A stretch of 64,000 nt of DNA from Gymnorhina tibicen (taxonomy: Eukaryota; Chordata; Aves; Passeriformes; Artamidae): assembly GCA_013399875.1 (NCBI GenBank), contig VXAZ01004634.1, positions 644,480 through 708,479 on the forward strand, read 5' to 3'. Position numbers and translations under genes: made by a program. How positions within the stretch are numbered: the stretch's first letter is position 1; each line of letters begins with the position of its first letter. Shown here one piece after another: positions 48,766-61,950 of the stretch. A model generated the notes under the pieces. It was not told the origin of the DNA. It ran no database searches and saw only the letters and a list, made by a program, of their open reading frames with translations.

Positions 48766-49675
48766 GAACCATAGAATTGTTTACCTCTAAAATCATTGAG
48801 TCCAACCATTACCCAGCACTGCCAAGTCCACCACCAAATCATGGCCTTAATCACAAAAAAAATCATGGCCACATCCACAGCCTTTTTAATACTTACAGGG
48901 ACAGTGACTCCACCACTTCTCTGGGCAGCCTGTTCCAGGGCTTAATGACCCTTTTGATGAAGAAATTTTTCCTAATACCCAACCTAAATCTCCCCTGGCA
49001 CTACTTGGAGGCCATTTCCTCTTATCCTATCAGCTGTTGCCTGCAAGAGGCTGATTCCTACCTGGCTACAACCTCCTTTTAGGTCTCCCCTGAGCCTGTT
49101 TTTCTCCACACTAAATAACTCCTGCTTCCTCAGACACCTCACATGACTTGTGCTCCAGACCCTTCACCAGCTCTGTTGCCCATCTCTGGACTCATTCCAG
49201 TCCCTCAAAGTCTTTTTTGTAGTGAGAGGCCCAGAACTGGACATGACTTGAGATGTGGCCTCACTGGTGCTGAGTGCAGGGGGACAGTCACTGCCCTGGT
49301 CCTGGTGGCCACTCTATTGCTGATACAGGCCAGGATGCCATTGGCCTTCTTGGCCACCTGGGCACATGCTGGCTCATGGTCATCTGACTGTTGACCAGCA
49401 CCCCCAGGTCCTTTTCCACCAGGCAGCTTTCCAGGCACTCTGCCCAAGCCTGTCATTGCCTGGGGTTGTTGTGAGCCAAGGGCAGGAGCTGGCACTTGGC
49501 CTTGTTGAACCTCAGACCATCGGCCTCAGCCCATCGATCCGGCTGTCCAGATGCCTCTGCAGAGCCTTCCTGGCCTCTGGCAGATCAGTGCTTCTGCCCA
49601 ATGCGGTGCCATCTGGAACTGACGGAGGATGCACTTGTTCCCTTTGTCCAGAGGACTGATAAAGATATTGGTATC
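48766..49675 (-). mobile_element. CR1 LINE, 5'-truncated, with decayed ORF2 C-terminal code
   Basis: About 910 bases of CR1 on the minus strand. The 3' end is at 48766, where the plus strand shows ATAGAACCATAGAATTG and GTCCAACCATTACCCAGCAC. The body carries the CR1 blocks CTGGGCAGCCTGTTCCAGGG (near 48921), AGAAATTTTTCCTAATACCC (near 48961) and CACCCCCAGGTCCTTTTCCA (near 49400). The minus frame 49205-49495 encodes part of the reverse-transcriptase tail ([20 protein letters not shown]), in which [10 protein letters not shown] matches the family's KKANGI-LGCI pattern, and is then broken. The copy is dead. It is a different subfamily from the 13070 copy, as shown by the GTCCAACCATTACCCAGCAC block next to the 3' end. 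The 5' end is estimated. Confidence 0.96.
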
Positions 49676-52225
49676 TTTAAAATCCAAAGGATACCATTTC
49701 TTTGCCAGAGAGATCTGTTTCCTGTGAGTATTGCCTAGCACAACAGAGATCAGTTAAAGCTTGAAAAATATTTTCATTCAAACATTTCACAGTGAAAAGA
49801 ACTATTTGTTCTTAAAATAAAACTTTTGTACTGTTTCTATGCCCTTATTTGTCTAGATACTTTAACAAGTTTTTTTTTGTTTTTGTCTCTTTCCCCGATT
49901 TATTTTATTTTGCTTGCTTCCTTTTTTTTTCTTTTCCTGGGAAAGTGAGTGAATGAAAGAGGTCTGGGATGTTTTCTCATTTTTCCATTTTGTTTCTGAC
50001 ACTTTGTAACATTTCAAAACTTCTGCAGCTTTGGAAGAAGTAAAGTGCAAACAAGTAAAATAAAACTCTGTAACTTTGTCACTTTATAACTTTTCAAAAA
50101 GGTGAAAAAGGTATTTAAAATGTAACAGAAGACAATTATAGAGTTTCAGTTTTCTGTTGCTTTACACTTTCCAAAGCTAAAGAGGTTTTTAAATTTACAG
50201 AGGTGCAAAAAGGAAAATGTAAAAAATAAGGAATAGGGAGAATAGAGGTCACAGTTTTTAATGCATGTTTTATAGAATGGGGAAGCTGTGGGGCAAAAAT
50301 ATAGGAAAAAGGAATAAAAAAAGTCATTTCTGAAGCTATGCAAATAAAATTGTATCATTTTGTACAGTATAAAATAAAACACAGTTTTGACTTATGTCAT
50401 TATTCATGCATTTTCTTTATAAATGCGTTCTCCCTTATGACTAGGATCCATGGATCAACTCAAAAGCAGTCTATAAGGTCCCAATCCAGAAAAATGCAAG
50501 TCCATATTTATCTGTACATTTACCAGGTTGCAGAGTCTGGCACTTGGTCGGAGGCTGTAAATAGCAGCGAAGCTCATTTGTGAAGAAGACAGAGCATTCT
50601 CAGAGGCCTCTGCTGCAAACGCACTTCCCCAGGCACTAAATTTAAACAGGAATCTGATCACCCTCTACCCCAAGAGGAAGATACATTTCTTTGATGCTGC
50701 CATGATCTATACAAATAGCTGTAGGACAGTAAATATCACTGTGCACATTTTTGCTTTGTCTGCCTCCATGAATCTTGTGCTGACTGCTGATGGTCCAAAT
50801 CCAGCAGCAGAGGGATGGATCTACCCAAGCTCCAGGCAGGTCTCCAAAGGCCCTGCTCGAGAGCTGCAGCCTCAGAAAGGTGCCAGAGACAGGTCTCTCA
50901 TAGAAAAGCAATTTTTCTAAGAAGAAACTGTACAAGTTATGTAACTTTGTGATAAACATAGTGGTCCAATTGACACAGGGCCCCTTTTCTGCAACCTTTC
51001 TGAATTACCAGAAAACCAAGACAGCTTCTTCCCATGGTGCTCACTTAACCACAGCTGGGCAGGTTGTATAGCCATTCCCACCAGTGCTGGGGGAACCTCC
51101 TGTCCCAGCACAGGATTTGAATCACCCACAGTGTTAGGCAGTGATCAGTGTCCTGACACCAAAAGCATTTTACCTCCTCAACAGGGATCTAGGTGTTTGT
51201 AGAGGCTCTGAATAACACTTGAAATCTGGAAAGTCCAAGAGATGCAGGCATCTAAATCCCAAAATAATTTTTGAGGCTGGCATCAGGGGAGTTTTCATGG
51301 TGCAGGAAGGTTTCCTGGGGCTCACTCTGTGGCCTGGGGCCTTGGGAGTGGTGGCCTTGTCTCCCTCTTAGGCTGCTGCAGCCCAGCCACACACAGCCTC
51401 TGTGCACTGAGCCCTTCCAGCTCACGTTATCCCATGCCTGCTGAGACTGGACGAGTGTTTCCATCTTGCACTTGAAAACAAACCCAAAACCATTGTCACA
51501 TATGGTTCTATAAAAATGATATATGAAGGTGACTGTGTAGAGTTGGATTTATTTAAATTCATTCTGTACACATTAGCTGTAAACATAAAGAAACAAATAC
51601 AAATGAGGCGCACGGGGTGTGTGTGTTTGTTTTTCAGATGACAATGCTTATTGCATTTACCTATGAAACTGGAAAGACCATAGGAGATTATTCAGATTAT
51701 TGGGTAAATAATGCATGTTTAAGAGAATGACCCTGACTGTACCTTTTGCTGGTTCTTCATTCTGTTGAATGATTTATTTATAGCATATCTGTGAATCCAG
51801 TCCCTTCTGTGGGTGATGTCATCTTTCTCATGTATTACACATGCTGCACCTCAGGGAAAAAGGCAGCAACATGATTCAACATTTCACTATTTCTCCTTCC
51901 TCTTAGTATACTTTATATACATATTTGCTTCAAATGTCACTGAAGCATCTATTTAAAAATATACATATATAGAAAGAGAGGGAAAAATTACAGATGCCTG
52001 TTCAAGTTAATTTTCTCTATTACTGACATTTCGGATAGCAGGCAAACCATTCTGTTTGTGTCATTCACTTAAGCCTTGTTTGTAAAGAATTCCCATAGTA
52101 CTTTACGTGTCTGATGGCTAACACTTAGCTTTGGAGAGATTAATGAATCCAAGGTGAAATGGATGCAATAGCATGAAATAGTAGCAAAAAGGCTGGAAAA
52201 GAGAAACAAGCACAACACCCACCCT

Positions 52226-52269
52226 CAACAAACAAACAAATTAAAAAAAAAAACAACCAACCAAAAAAA
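52226..52269 (+). repeat. A-rich (AAAC)n-like low-complexity stretch
   Basis: Repeated ACAA/ACCAA units around a run of about 11 A. Confidence 0.8.
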
Positions 52270-55200
52270 CTCCCAACCTGCTGCTATTTTCCTAACTGAA
52301 AGTAAAAAGAGGTTCTTAATTCTTGATCTTTTCTCAGTAAGAGATAATTTTTAAGGTTATTTTATTTACATGTATTTATTACATATATGAAACATGTAAA
52401 TCTTTGAATCACATCACAAAATTACTGGAAGGGAGGATGATAAAAAATAATAAGAATAACTTTCTGTATTTTGGAGGCAACCTATTTCTCTACACTGCAC
52501 TGGGAAATCCATCGCACGCATCAACCTCCCAGCTGAGCACAATACAAGCCGCTCTCAGGAGGCAATGAAAATTTCCAGTCCCTGCTAATTTTGTGAGCTG
52601 GGATTTGGTGGCTGCCCTTTAGCAGAAAAACTGTGCCTTCCCTTGAAGAAAACATTTCTGTTCTATTGCTACCCTGCCAGTCCTAACCAGATACCTGCTC
52701 AGTTTAAAGGCTTGTCAAAACTCGTGATGGAATCAAACTTCCTCTTTTTCTGCAACTGTTACATTCAAGGCATCTTGTATAGATAGAACTAAGTGCCTAC
52801 TTTAAACCACAATCCATATAAATTAAATTGAAAATAACTTTTATAATAATATATTTGTACGTGGTATTTCTAGTACTTGCTTTATGTTTCACACAAAGGA
52901 GGAGAATTCTGAATTCTGGGAATCTTTTCTTAAAAAACCTTTTCGATATATATTGCCTCCAACACCCCAGTTCTTTTACATGCAAAAAGAACATTAATAT
53001 GAATGAGAGTGATTTGTACGGCAAGGAGACTCTCAGAATCAAGATATATTAAAAGGTTCTTAGAGGAGAATTTTAGATAGAGGGGAAAAGTCATGGAATT
53101 ATTCAGTGAGTATGCATTTGACTAGTCTATCCTAATATAAAGTATACAGTAAGTAGTTTCTGATTGTTAATAGAATATTCTAAACTAGTGGGTTTTGGAC
53201 CAACTAGTGAATATCACTTTTAAATCTTCTGTACCTGAAAATATTTGAGATAAAATTGATTGGTGTTTTATTTCTTAGATATTCTTAATGTCATGTATGT
53301 GTGTTTATATGTATAGATACACTTCAAATTTCATAGAGTAAAAATATATCTCACAAAAAAAATTCATGTATCATCACTGAGGAAAATAGCTAGCTAAGCT
53401 TCAGATAAATGTATAAGGTTCTGTCTGGAAAGACTGAATCCATTAGTGAACTGAACTGATAGGTCAAGAAAAGTAATAGCCAAATAAATATTTTATTAGC
53501 ATTTTGTGAAACTTGCTAATGGTTAAGCCTACTAATCCTACACTTGTGGGAATCTTTATTCAATATCAGGTCATTATTCAATACGTATTGTCTCCAATTT
53601 CATACAAAGTGACTTTCTGGGCATGACTGGAGAAAGGTATTTTCACATTAATTGAATACTCTAGGATACAATGGATAAAATCTGCTGCTGTTCTAACGTT
53701 TTTGCTAGTTAAATGATTGTGGGAATCAAACAGCTGCATGAAGATACATCAAAAAAAATGTCACTTTTATTTTCAATAAATTTTTATAACTGAATTTTCT
53801 CTTGAAACTGTAAGTTACAAAAAGGCTGGTGTCAGGCAGTAGGAGCATTCCTTAGCTCAGGATCTCATTTTCCACAAGTGCAGTGTGGAGACCCAGCCCT
53901 CCAAGCACCTCCAGTCAGTTGGGAGAGGAGTTGTTTGTGAATGCCAGCATGCATCTGGGATTAGCATGGATGTGGGATTGCACGTCCCTACCTTCATCAT
54001 TTGTAAATCCAAATTTTACCTTTTACTTCTTGTCTTTCCCTTGGAGTCAAGTCTCTCATCATGACAAAGTGGTGTGGATGGGAGTTGCCACGTGCCCCAT
54101 ATGAAGCCGGCGATGACACAAGGCAGCCACACACAGTACATCTTGCTGACTGGTGCTCTGGGCACACATTTCTCAGAAACTGTTTAACTAGGACAGATCC
54201 TGATAGGTCAAGCAGCAGAGGCAGCTTCTTAGTGCTCAGTGCATACTGGAAATTATCCTGTTGAGGCAGCCCTCTCATACTGGTGTAAAAAACCAGAAAA
54301 TACAGAGCTCAGTGGGAAGCTCATGACAACTGTCTGTCTTGTCCTTTCTCTTTTAATTTTGTTAGCTTTCTTCCTGTTGTTTCCAAGTCAAGCCTACTCT
54401 ACACTGTTTTTCCTGCCTGTGTCTAGTTCAAACTCAGATGGTATTTATTCTGTCAAAACCACCATTAACACCAGTGGAACATTATTAGATTAAGAAACCA
54501 CTGAACATCAGAAAAAAACATGAGATCTGTTGCAGTGCAGATGCACCATTTTGATTCAATACCAGTAAAACAACCCAAATGAGTTTGAAATTTCTATCAT
54601 CCTTTATGCTTTTCTAGCTTTAGTTTCATCCTTTATCCTTAGAATTTAAAAGGGAGAAAAAACCCAAAAACTTTAATGTCTGAAGACAGGTCTTTTTATG
54701 ATTCAGCAATCACTGAGATTAGACCATAACACTGATGTACTGACCAAGGGAGCATTCCTTTCTCAGGGCACTAAATCAATTTTACTAATTTACGTTAATA
54801 TTTAAGCAGGGAAAATACTTAATGATTCTCTCTTATCTAGTCCAGATGGATTGATTTCTTTTCCTAAGAGTGTAGTTTATGAAAATATTGTCTAAACTAA
54901 CTGTGAGAGTGCTAGAAGAACATAAACTGTATGATTCTTATGTATAATTTAAAAAGCAATTTCAAGGCTCCAGTTCTATAGCTGTTCAACATATAAAATT
55001 CTCACTCAGCTCTGCAGTTGGAGGAGATTCAATAGAAGTGATTTTACAATTGATTTCAGTAGGTGTTTTGACTACAAGGGAAGAACAAAATTGGCCAACA
55101 ATATTTGTAAAGTGATTTTGGATTCCTGGGAGTGAAGGCACTTCAGTGTAAATTGTTATCATTTTTATGAGCTGGAGCACTCATCCTATCCCAAATTCTC

Positions 55201-56623
55201 TAAGAAATTTCTGAGTTTTAAAAAATTTAAATCCATAGTCTCATTCTTTGCTCCCCCTGTTAAGAATGAGCACCCGTGTAAACAGGAATGCCACAGCTGT
55301 AGAACTGACACTGTATATAATGAGAGGTAGCACGTCAGTAATAGAGCAGAAGAGGTTTTAGGGCAAATTCCTTTTCGCCTTGCCTTTAGCCTCATGATTT
55401 TTGCATTCCAATCATACATAGTGGTGACAGCTTCTCTCTGAGACTATTCCATAGATTGAGGTTTAGGTACTTTCCAAAATTATAGGGGCTTTATGGTCAA
55501 AATCCTGCAGAAATAGGGTTTGTAACCTGTAGCTGTAGTAAATTAAACCAAGGTCTGTTCCCTGGCTCAGCAGCCAGCTGGCATGATCTGCCCACATCTA
55601 TGCTATTAAACTCTCTTACTTTCCAAAACAGAGTGCCTGAATCCAAACTGCCTATTGGGAATGATCTTTGGCCCATGTTAATTTCCAAATTGTTCCAGTG
55701 ACTTTTTGGAAGAGTGCTAGCATTCACCAGCCAAAACCATGTCAGGGATTTTGTCTTCTAGCAATTTAACAATACAGGCAGCTGAGTTGCAGTGCCTGGA
55801 CTATGTGCTGACTCTGTTTTAGTTTTTTATTCTAGATGTGCTTTCTATCTCTTCCTGGTGCTTTCTGTTTCCCAAGCAATGGTCTACCCACAGGATAATG
55901 TATCAGTGGAAAGAGTTTGTCATCTGTCATCAGAACAAAACTATTAACTCCTTGAACCCTTGAGTGGACAGAGATATCTAATGTGAAATTCTGGGCCAGA
56001 TGCTGGGGACACCAAACATCCTGTTTTTTCAGTGAAGCTGCAGACAGCTCCTCACCCAGCACAAAGGGTTGAGTCCAGAAATCTACCATGGATGGCCAGC
56101 TGATGCCAGGTGTCTAACTTCTAGGTACTGTCCTACTTGGGACACTTGCTCTCATGGCAGTATATGTATTAAAAAGGAGTTGAGTAAAGTTGCAGTTTTT
56201 CCTACATTGTTCCTTAACTTTACATGACTGATACAGCAGCTTTAGTAATGTTTGCTTAATTGTATTTGTGCGTGAAAGACTGTGATACATATCAATATTT
56301 ATATCTGCTCATTTCTGTAAAAAAATATAAGTGCTCAGGAAAAGGCTAGTGGGAGAACATGTGTGCAAGAGATTGATGTGGGGAAAGCAAAGATAAATAT
56401 TTTTGAAAAACTAATGCCATAGTTTCTCAAATGTCTTTAGTATTATTGTCAATATTTTCCAGTTGTATGTGACTTTGTATATATTTTTGCTTGTCTTCCA
56501 AATGCAAAATATGTTTGTGGAAATGTGATATTTTACATCTGACTGACTAATATAGTGGAAATATACAAAAATGTCTATTCACAAAAAGATCTTTGGGGTT
56601 GGAAAAGTCTCAGGTCATCTCAG

Positions 56624-56645
56624 GTCTTGATGTCTACATCAAGAC
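56624..56645. repeat. Perfect palindrome, 10-bp arms, 2-nt loop
   Basis: GTCTTGATGT-CT-ACATCAAGAC is an exact inverted repeat. TCTCAGGTCA/TCTCAGGTC is directly duplicated just upstream. Function unknown. Confidence 0.85.
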
Positions 56646-59277
56646 TCACATTTCAAACAGGCAGTTATCTGGGGGAGGTGGTGATGGTATTTTTGCTGTT
56701 ATTTTGCCTTTTACGGACATTAATATTCCACAATACTGTTCGTGGAACAATTCACATCAACTTCAGGCAAAATAAGGACAGATAGTTTTAGCAGTTTAAG
56801 AAGGTGGTTTTCAGAAATCTAGTTGAATTCAATAAATCTTTTGCAACACTATTGGCTTTGATAACCCACAGTTGATGAAGGACCACACAAATAGCTGAGG
56901 AAAACAAAACTGTTTTCAAGTTATAGACGCCCATAGCCCAGAAAAGAGATAGGAGTCAAAGTTTCCAAGGACAAAAACTGGTGGGCATTTCTCAATGATT
57001 TTCTACCCTTTTTGTACTCTTGGAAAAGAGTGCTACTGTCAGAGGAGCAGTTTGCTTCTGATTGCTGAAGAGTATGAGCACTAAAAGTCAAAGAACAAGG
57101 TGAATGAAATTAGGTGAATGAAAGGCAGGCTTTAAAGAGATTTAGGGAATATTATTACAATAAGATTATGCAGACGAAGTCTCATCAAGTAAAGGCTAGG
57201 CTCAAGTGTAAGCTACTAGACACAAAATCAAAGTTCTTACAGTACTGACACGAGAAAGCAATCTCAAGATGAATTTGTTGCATATTTATTTATGCATATT
57301 TGGTGTCTTAGAGAAAGAAAAAATCCACCTAGTTGTACATGTGAAATGCCAAAATATCACATTAATATGAAACTAAACAGGACAATTATAACTGAGATCC
57401 AGATTTTCTTTTTTGCTATGCATTTCTTGGACTATCTCGTTCTTGTGTGCAGATGTATCCTACTTCATTCCCTGTGTGTCGGCACCTGTGTACATTTCAG
57501 TATTTGTTAACACTATATTTTGAGAAAATAAGACTTGTATTTTAAAGTATATATGTGAGTCAATTTTGCTTGAAGATGATCATCTTTTAATTGAATTTTC
57601 AAAGTTGTAGAAACAACATAGATGCTTTAGATTATGCAAATATCAGAGTAATGCCAATAAATGTAGTGTCAGATTTCAAGGGAAAGGGCCAAGATCCTTT
57701 TACTCTGACTGTTGTGGGAATTGTCATTTCTAGAGCTGGAGGTACTTGTTGAGGGTGGTTTGCTTGTTTGGTTTTGCTATACATTTGGGTGGGGGCTTTG
57801 GGGGGATTTTTTACTATTCTATCAAAATGTTAATAGGCTATAGAAAGATTGTCTTAAAACTCACAAAACTCCAGGGACAACACTTTAAGTCCAACAGATG
57901 AAAATGTCATGAAATTCTCAGGATTTAAAGTTATAGATTTTAATGAACACTACATTCTAGCCATTTAGAGTGGTCCAGCCAGCAAACGTTTTAATGAAAA
58001 TCCAAATACATATGTATGTGCCTGTGTTAAGTCTGTAATGATGCAAATGTGTGTAGGTATCTATGGGTCTACGTAGGTCTATGTCACCTATGTAATTTCT
58101 TCTAGGGTTAGATCTAGCATTCAAACTTGAGAATATAGTATTCAAACTGAAATGACAAGTATTTTTTCTCCCCAAGCATGTGCTTCTATCCTTTCTTCCA
58201 CATAAAACTGAGCCAACACCCAGGCTGCACAATACCTCTACAGCGATAGTTTTTCAGATGTGATAACTTGTGGTTTACCAATCCAAAACCACTTTCAAAC
58301 ACCAGATAGGGAAAATTTCCAATGTGTCATGCAGAAATTCCCTCTGGCATTAAGACATGATATAGAACTGAAACTTGACTTCCCAAAGCAGTAATAACTA
58401 TTCTCACTCAGGAGGAACGTGAGTTTTGAGACAGCATGGAGGTAGTCTGTTCTGGATTTCTAGTTTGTCTTTGGTTAACTATGACAGGACTTGAATAAAA
58501 AAACTCTATAGGAATTAAAACAAACAATCTCCACCCCCAACCCCTGAACAAAAAAACAAACTATCATGGAATTCTCTCAGCACATTGTTTCAATACCTTC
58601 TAAAATACCTTAAAAATGGTTTTTGAAACTTTTTTGATATGTACAGAAAGGCTAGTGGTATGATGGCTGTATATAAAGATTTTATTTCATTGATTTACAA
58701 TGATCAGCTTAAACTTCCTATGTTTACTATGACATGTCACATTCAAACCCTTATTTCACATCAGTTACACATCTCCATTCACACGAAAATATACTACTAC
58801 AGCAGACTCCTGAAATTATATAGATTGCTTTCATTGTTCTCAATAGGTCTGATAAGTTAAACAGAAATCACTTGTCAACCAAGAATTGCTTTTTGGAGAA
58901 ACGAGCTATTCAGCTAACTGTTGGGATAACGAAAGAACAGGAAAAATGGGAAGAGCAGTGCTTAAGAGTCATACAAAATAATCTAGAACTTTTTACTTAT
59001 TGAGTTGACTCTCCCAGGCCTAAAGGTTTCTATCAGCTACAGCTGAAGTTGATTAGAATTTTTCTATTATTTCCTGGGTATTAAGGGTAAGCAACAACCC
59101 CCCCCAACGGAAAGGAAGGTATTATCAGTTGATATTTTCAACCCTATGTAAACTTGCAGAAGTACAGACATTAAGTACAATTGAGAGATGTGTCTTGTAT
59201 ATTTCCTGGGATATCGGAATATGTCTACTGGCAGGAGCTCTAGAAGGTTAATTTCTGTAATAGATGGCTCGTATTAA

Positions 59278-59298
59278 TTACAAATTTTTAATTTGTAA
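59278..59298. repeat. Perfect palindrome, 9-bp arms, 3-nt loop
   Basis: TTACAAATT-TTT-AATTTGTAA is an exact inverted repeat of A+T-rich sequence, seen directly. Confidence 0.85.
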
Positions 59299-59839
59299 CA
59301 ATATAACTCCATCATTTCTATAAAACAATATTTAATATACAACAAACTTTCACCACATAAACACATTAAAAACACCTTTTTATAGTTTCAATAATTGATT
59401 ACAGGTTTCTCATAAAAACATTTTCATAACTAGAATTTTAATACAGAATGATTTTTTCTATGCCAAAATACATTTAGATGGTAAATTGTTTGTAGAAAAA
59501 GATACAGAGAGAAATGGGGTTTGCTGGCATGTAATCCATCTTATTTCATTCTTTCATGGTCAACTTTAAAGTAAAGTTAAAAATGTTTGCCATAAAATAC
59601 TTTATTGTTTTATCCAGAGTCTTAACCAGAAAAGAAGAAGGAAGCTAATTGGCTTATTCTCTATTTCAGTGTCTCTCAGGCGTGCCCAGAACAGCACTGA
59701 ACTACCTGGACCATAACTATCTGTCGAGGGTTTTTTTGAAAGATATAATATTCCCATTAACTTTCAGCTTTAGGTGCCCACAGAATGAGGAGTGGAATCA
59801 CAGTAATAGCTGAACTGCATTTACCAAATGCAACACCAG

Positions 59840-59852
59840 AAAAAAAAAAAAA
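59840..59852 (+). repeat. Poly(A) run
   Basis: Thirteen consecutive A residues; no retroposed body recognised. Confidence 0.85.
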
Positions 59853-61684
59853 TCCACATAAAACCACATAGGAAGATTGATCACACATTTTTATTAGAGT
59901 CTTTTGAACAATTGCATTATGTTGTTCCTTTATTTAAAAACTCTTGCAAAAAAAGACATTGGAGTGGACTGGTTTCAACCCTGAGCATTAACACTGCATA
60001 TCAAGTACTGTAGTAAAGAAGCTGGTTAAGTTTGTAGCACTAGCACAAGTCACTGATATTAATCCTCTAGGTGATCAGGTTTTTACAAAAAAAATACATA
60101 GTTTTCAATAAATAATGCTTAATTTTACAACTTTGATACAGCAATGTCATACACTGTTTTGACACATACTAAACTCTGCATGCTATATAGTCTACTAGAA
60201 GACAAAACTTTGCCATGCATTTTCTTTTTCTAGTGCTAGAAAACACTTTGTCCTCCAGTGCATTGCCTCAAGCAGCCTTACCATCTTCCTTCTCTCACAG
60301 CAATAGGCCGTGCACTGGCATGCAAAAACCTCAAGAAAAGGTTTCCCCCCCACCATCACTCAGACTTCTAAACAAAAGTACTTTTCAGCTTTTCCCCCCA
60401 AGACCTGGAGTGGCTATGAAAACTAATTTCATGTGGCCTTGAAAAGTCTTTGAAATTACATATTTTAAAAGTGTCATGCTTGAAAAACTGCTCTAAAACA
60501 TTCAATTTCCCCCACCTGTGGCCATCATGCAACATCATTGAAATGTTGTAACCATCAAAAGTCCCACACTGGAAAACAGGCCTCCATTTTAAAACAGCCC
60601 ACCAAAAAATAAAAAGAAATAAGAAAAAAAGTATCACAGCATTTATGTAAAGACTCCAAAACGCCAACATATGTACAAGAGCAAAACCAGATACAAATTG
60701 TAAATGAACTAACAATGGCATATAACTCTTCTCCCTGGCTTTGCCAGGAGTTGAGGCAAGTTGGTTTTGGAGATAAGCAGGACGATGGAAACGAAAACAA
60801 ATTGTGACAATGGGAGTTCCCGGATTAATCATTATTACTTGATCAAATTTCTTCAAGCAGTAAATCAATGTCTTGATTTTACTGGAAGTGTGAATTACCA
60901 AAATCTGTTCAATAATTCTAAATCAAACCTGCTTCTGAACTTTCACAAGTCTTAGAATTTTGGCACCCTTGCACTTCTTCATCCTGCAAGATTGCACTTC
61001 ACAGAAAATCCAGATGTAACTAACCACAAAAGAAGAAATTTGATTAATTAATAAGGATTGAAACCTCCATTCTCACACTTCCAGGTTGTTGTTCATCATT
61101 GAAAACCATTCACCCCTTCTTATCCATATTGCTTTAGGGGTTTCCTTGTATCTACAGAAGTCATTCCTTTTAAATTGCTGTCAATCACAATTTTTCTAAG
61201 AGTTTTTAAAATATTCCTATCTTTGCACTGGCATAAGTATTGGGTTTTCTAAGAGAATCTCACCCCAAAGAAGGTATTACTTTTATACATGAAATATTAC
61301 GAACTTTTGTTTCCCTTTTTGTAAGTCATTCTACATTTTCTGCACATTTGTGCTTTATATTGAATATAAAAATAGGTCTTTAAAACTCTATTTACTTTAA
61401 ACTCACTAAAAAACTACTTGCTTGTGAAATTCTCTTACAAATTCACTGCATCCATGTAGAGAAGATAAAACTAATTAGGCAGTTAATTGGTATAGGTAGT
61501 GTGCAAAAAAATTAAGAAAAACAAAAACAATCACAGCCTTGGATGTGAGTGAGGGGAAAGGAAGTTAATCAAAGAAATATAACTGTATAGTAGGGGAAAT
61601 GTAAGGCAACTCATTGTATTAAGTTTTTGTTGTTTCTTTTTTCCTGGCCATTCTTACAAATGAAGATTAGGAGGAACTAAGACA

Positions 61685-61950
61685 CCTATCCTGCCAGCAG
61701 CCCTTGAGGCAAAAACTCCCATTAAGCTCAATGAGAATTTTTTTTTTTTTAACCAGAGCAGGTTTAAGGCCTTACTAGGCAACAATTGTGAAGATGTAAA
61801 ACGGAATTCATGAACTGTTTTGATTATCAAACACCTAAAACTTATATGGCCCTGACTTTGACCCCACACCAGTTCTCCCCGGTGTAACAACAGAGTTGCA
61901 CTTTCCTCAAAAAGGCAGGAGTGAAGGATCATACTGCACGCATGCAAATC
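61685..61950. repeat. Possible old palindromic repeat
   Basis: AAAACTCCCATTAAGCTCAA followed by TGAGAATTTTTT is a decayed form of the palindrome AAAACTCCCATTGACTTCAA / TGGGAGTTTT that I know as a recurrent sequence in sauropsid DNA. The later CCCCGGTGTAACAACAGAGT (near 61876) also resembles such repeats. The assignment rests on memory of the pattern, not a database match. Confidence 0.35.

Larger units (their letters stand above)
49676..59599. other. Unique noncoding stretch, no gene seen
   Basis: About 10 kb of A+T-rich DNA. It includes a 66-base exon-like segment at 51638-51703 (see findings), an A-rich stretch at 52226-52269, a block of balanced composition at about 52490-52760, a perfect palindrome at 56624-56645 and another at 59278-59298. 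A GGG-T-GGGGG-CTTT-GGGGGG stretch near 57787-57805 has only three separable G tracts and so narrowly misses the quadruplex rule. Open frames in this region show no domain. Confidence 0.6.

Noticed and set aside
48777..49659. Overlapping plus frames of 80-101 codons
   Set aside because: All lie inside the minus-strand CR1 copy.
56588..56625. Possible tiny CR1 3' end in minus orientation
   Set aside because: About 40 bases of loose similarity without the terminal octamer repeats; not enough to annotate.
57787..57805. Possible G-quadruplex
   Set aside because: Only three separable G tracts; the six-base run is one short of splitting into two.
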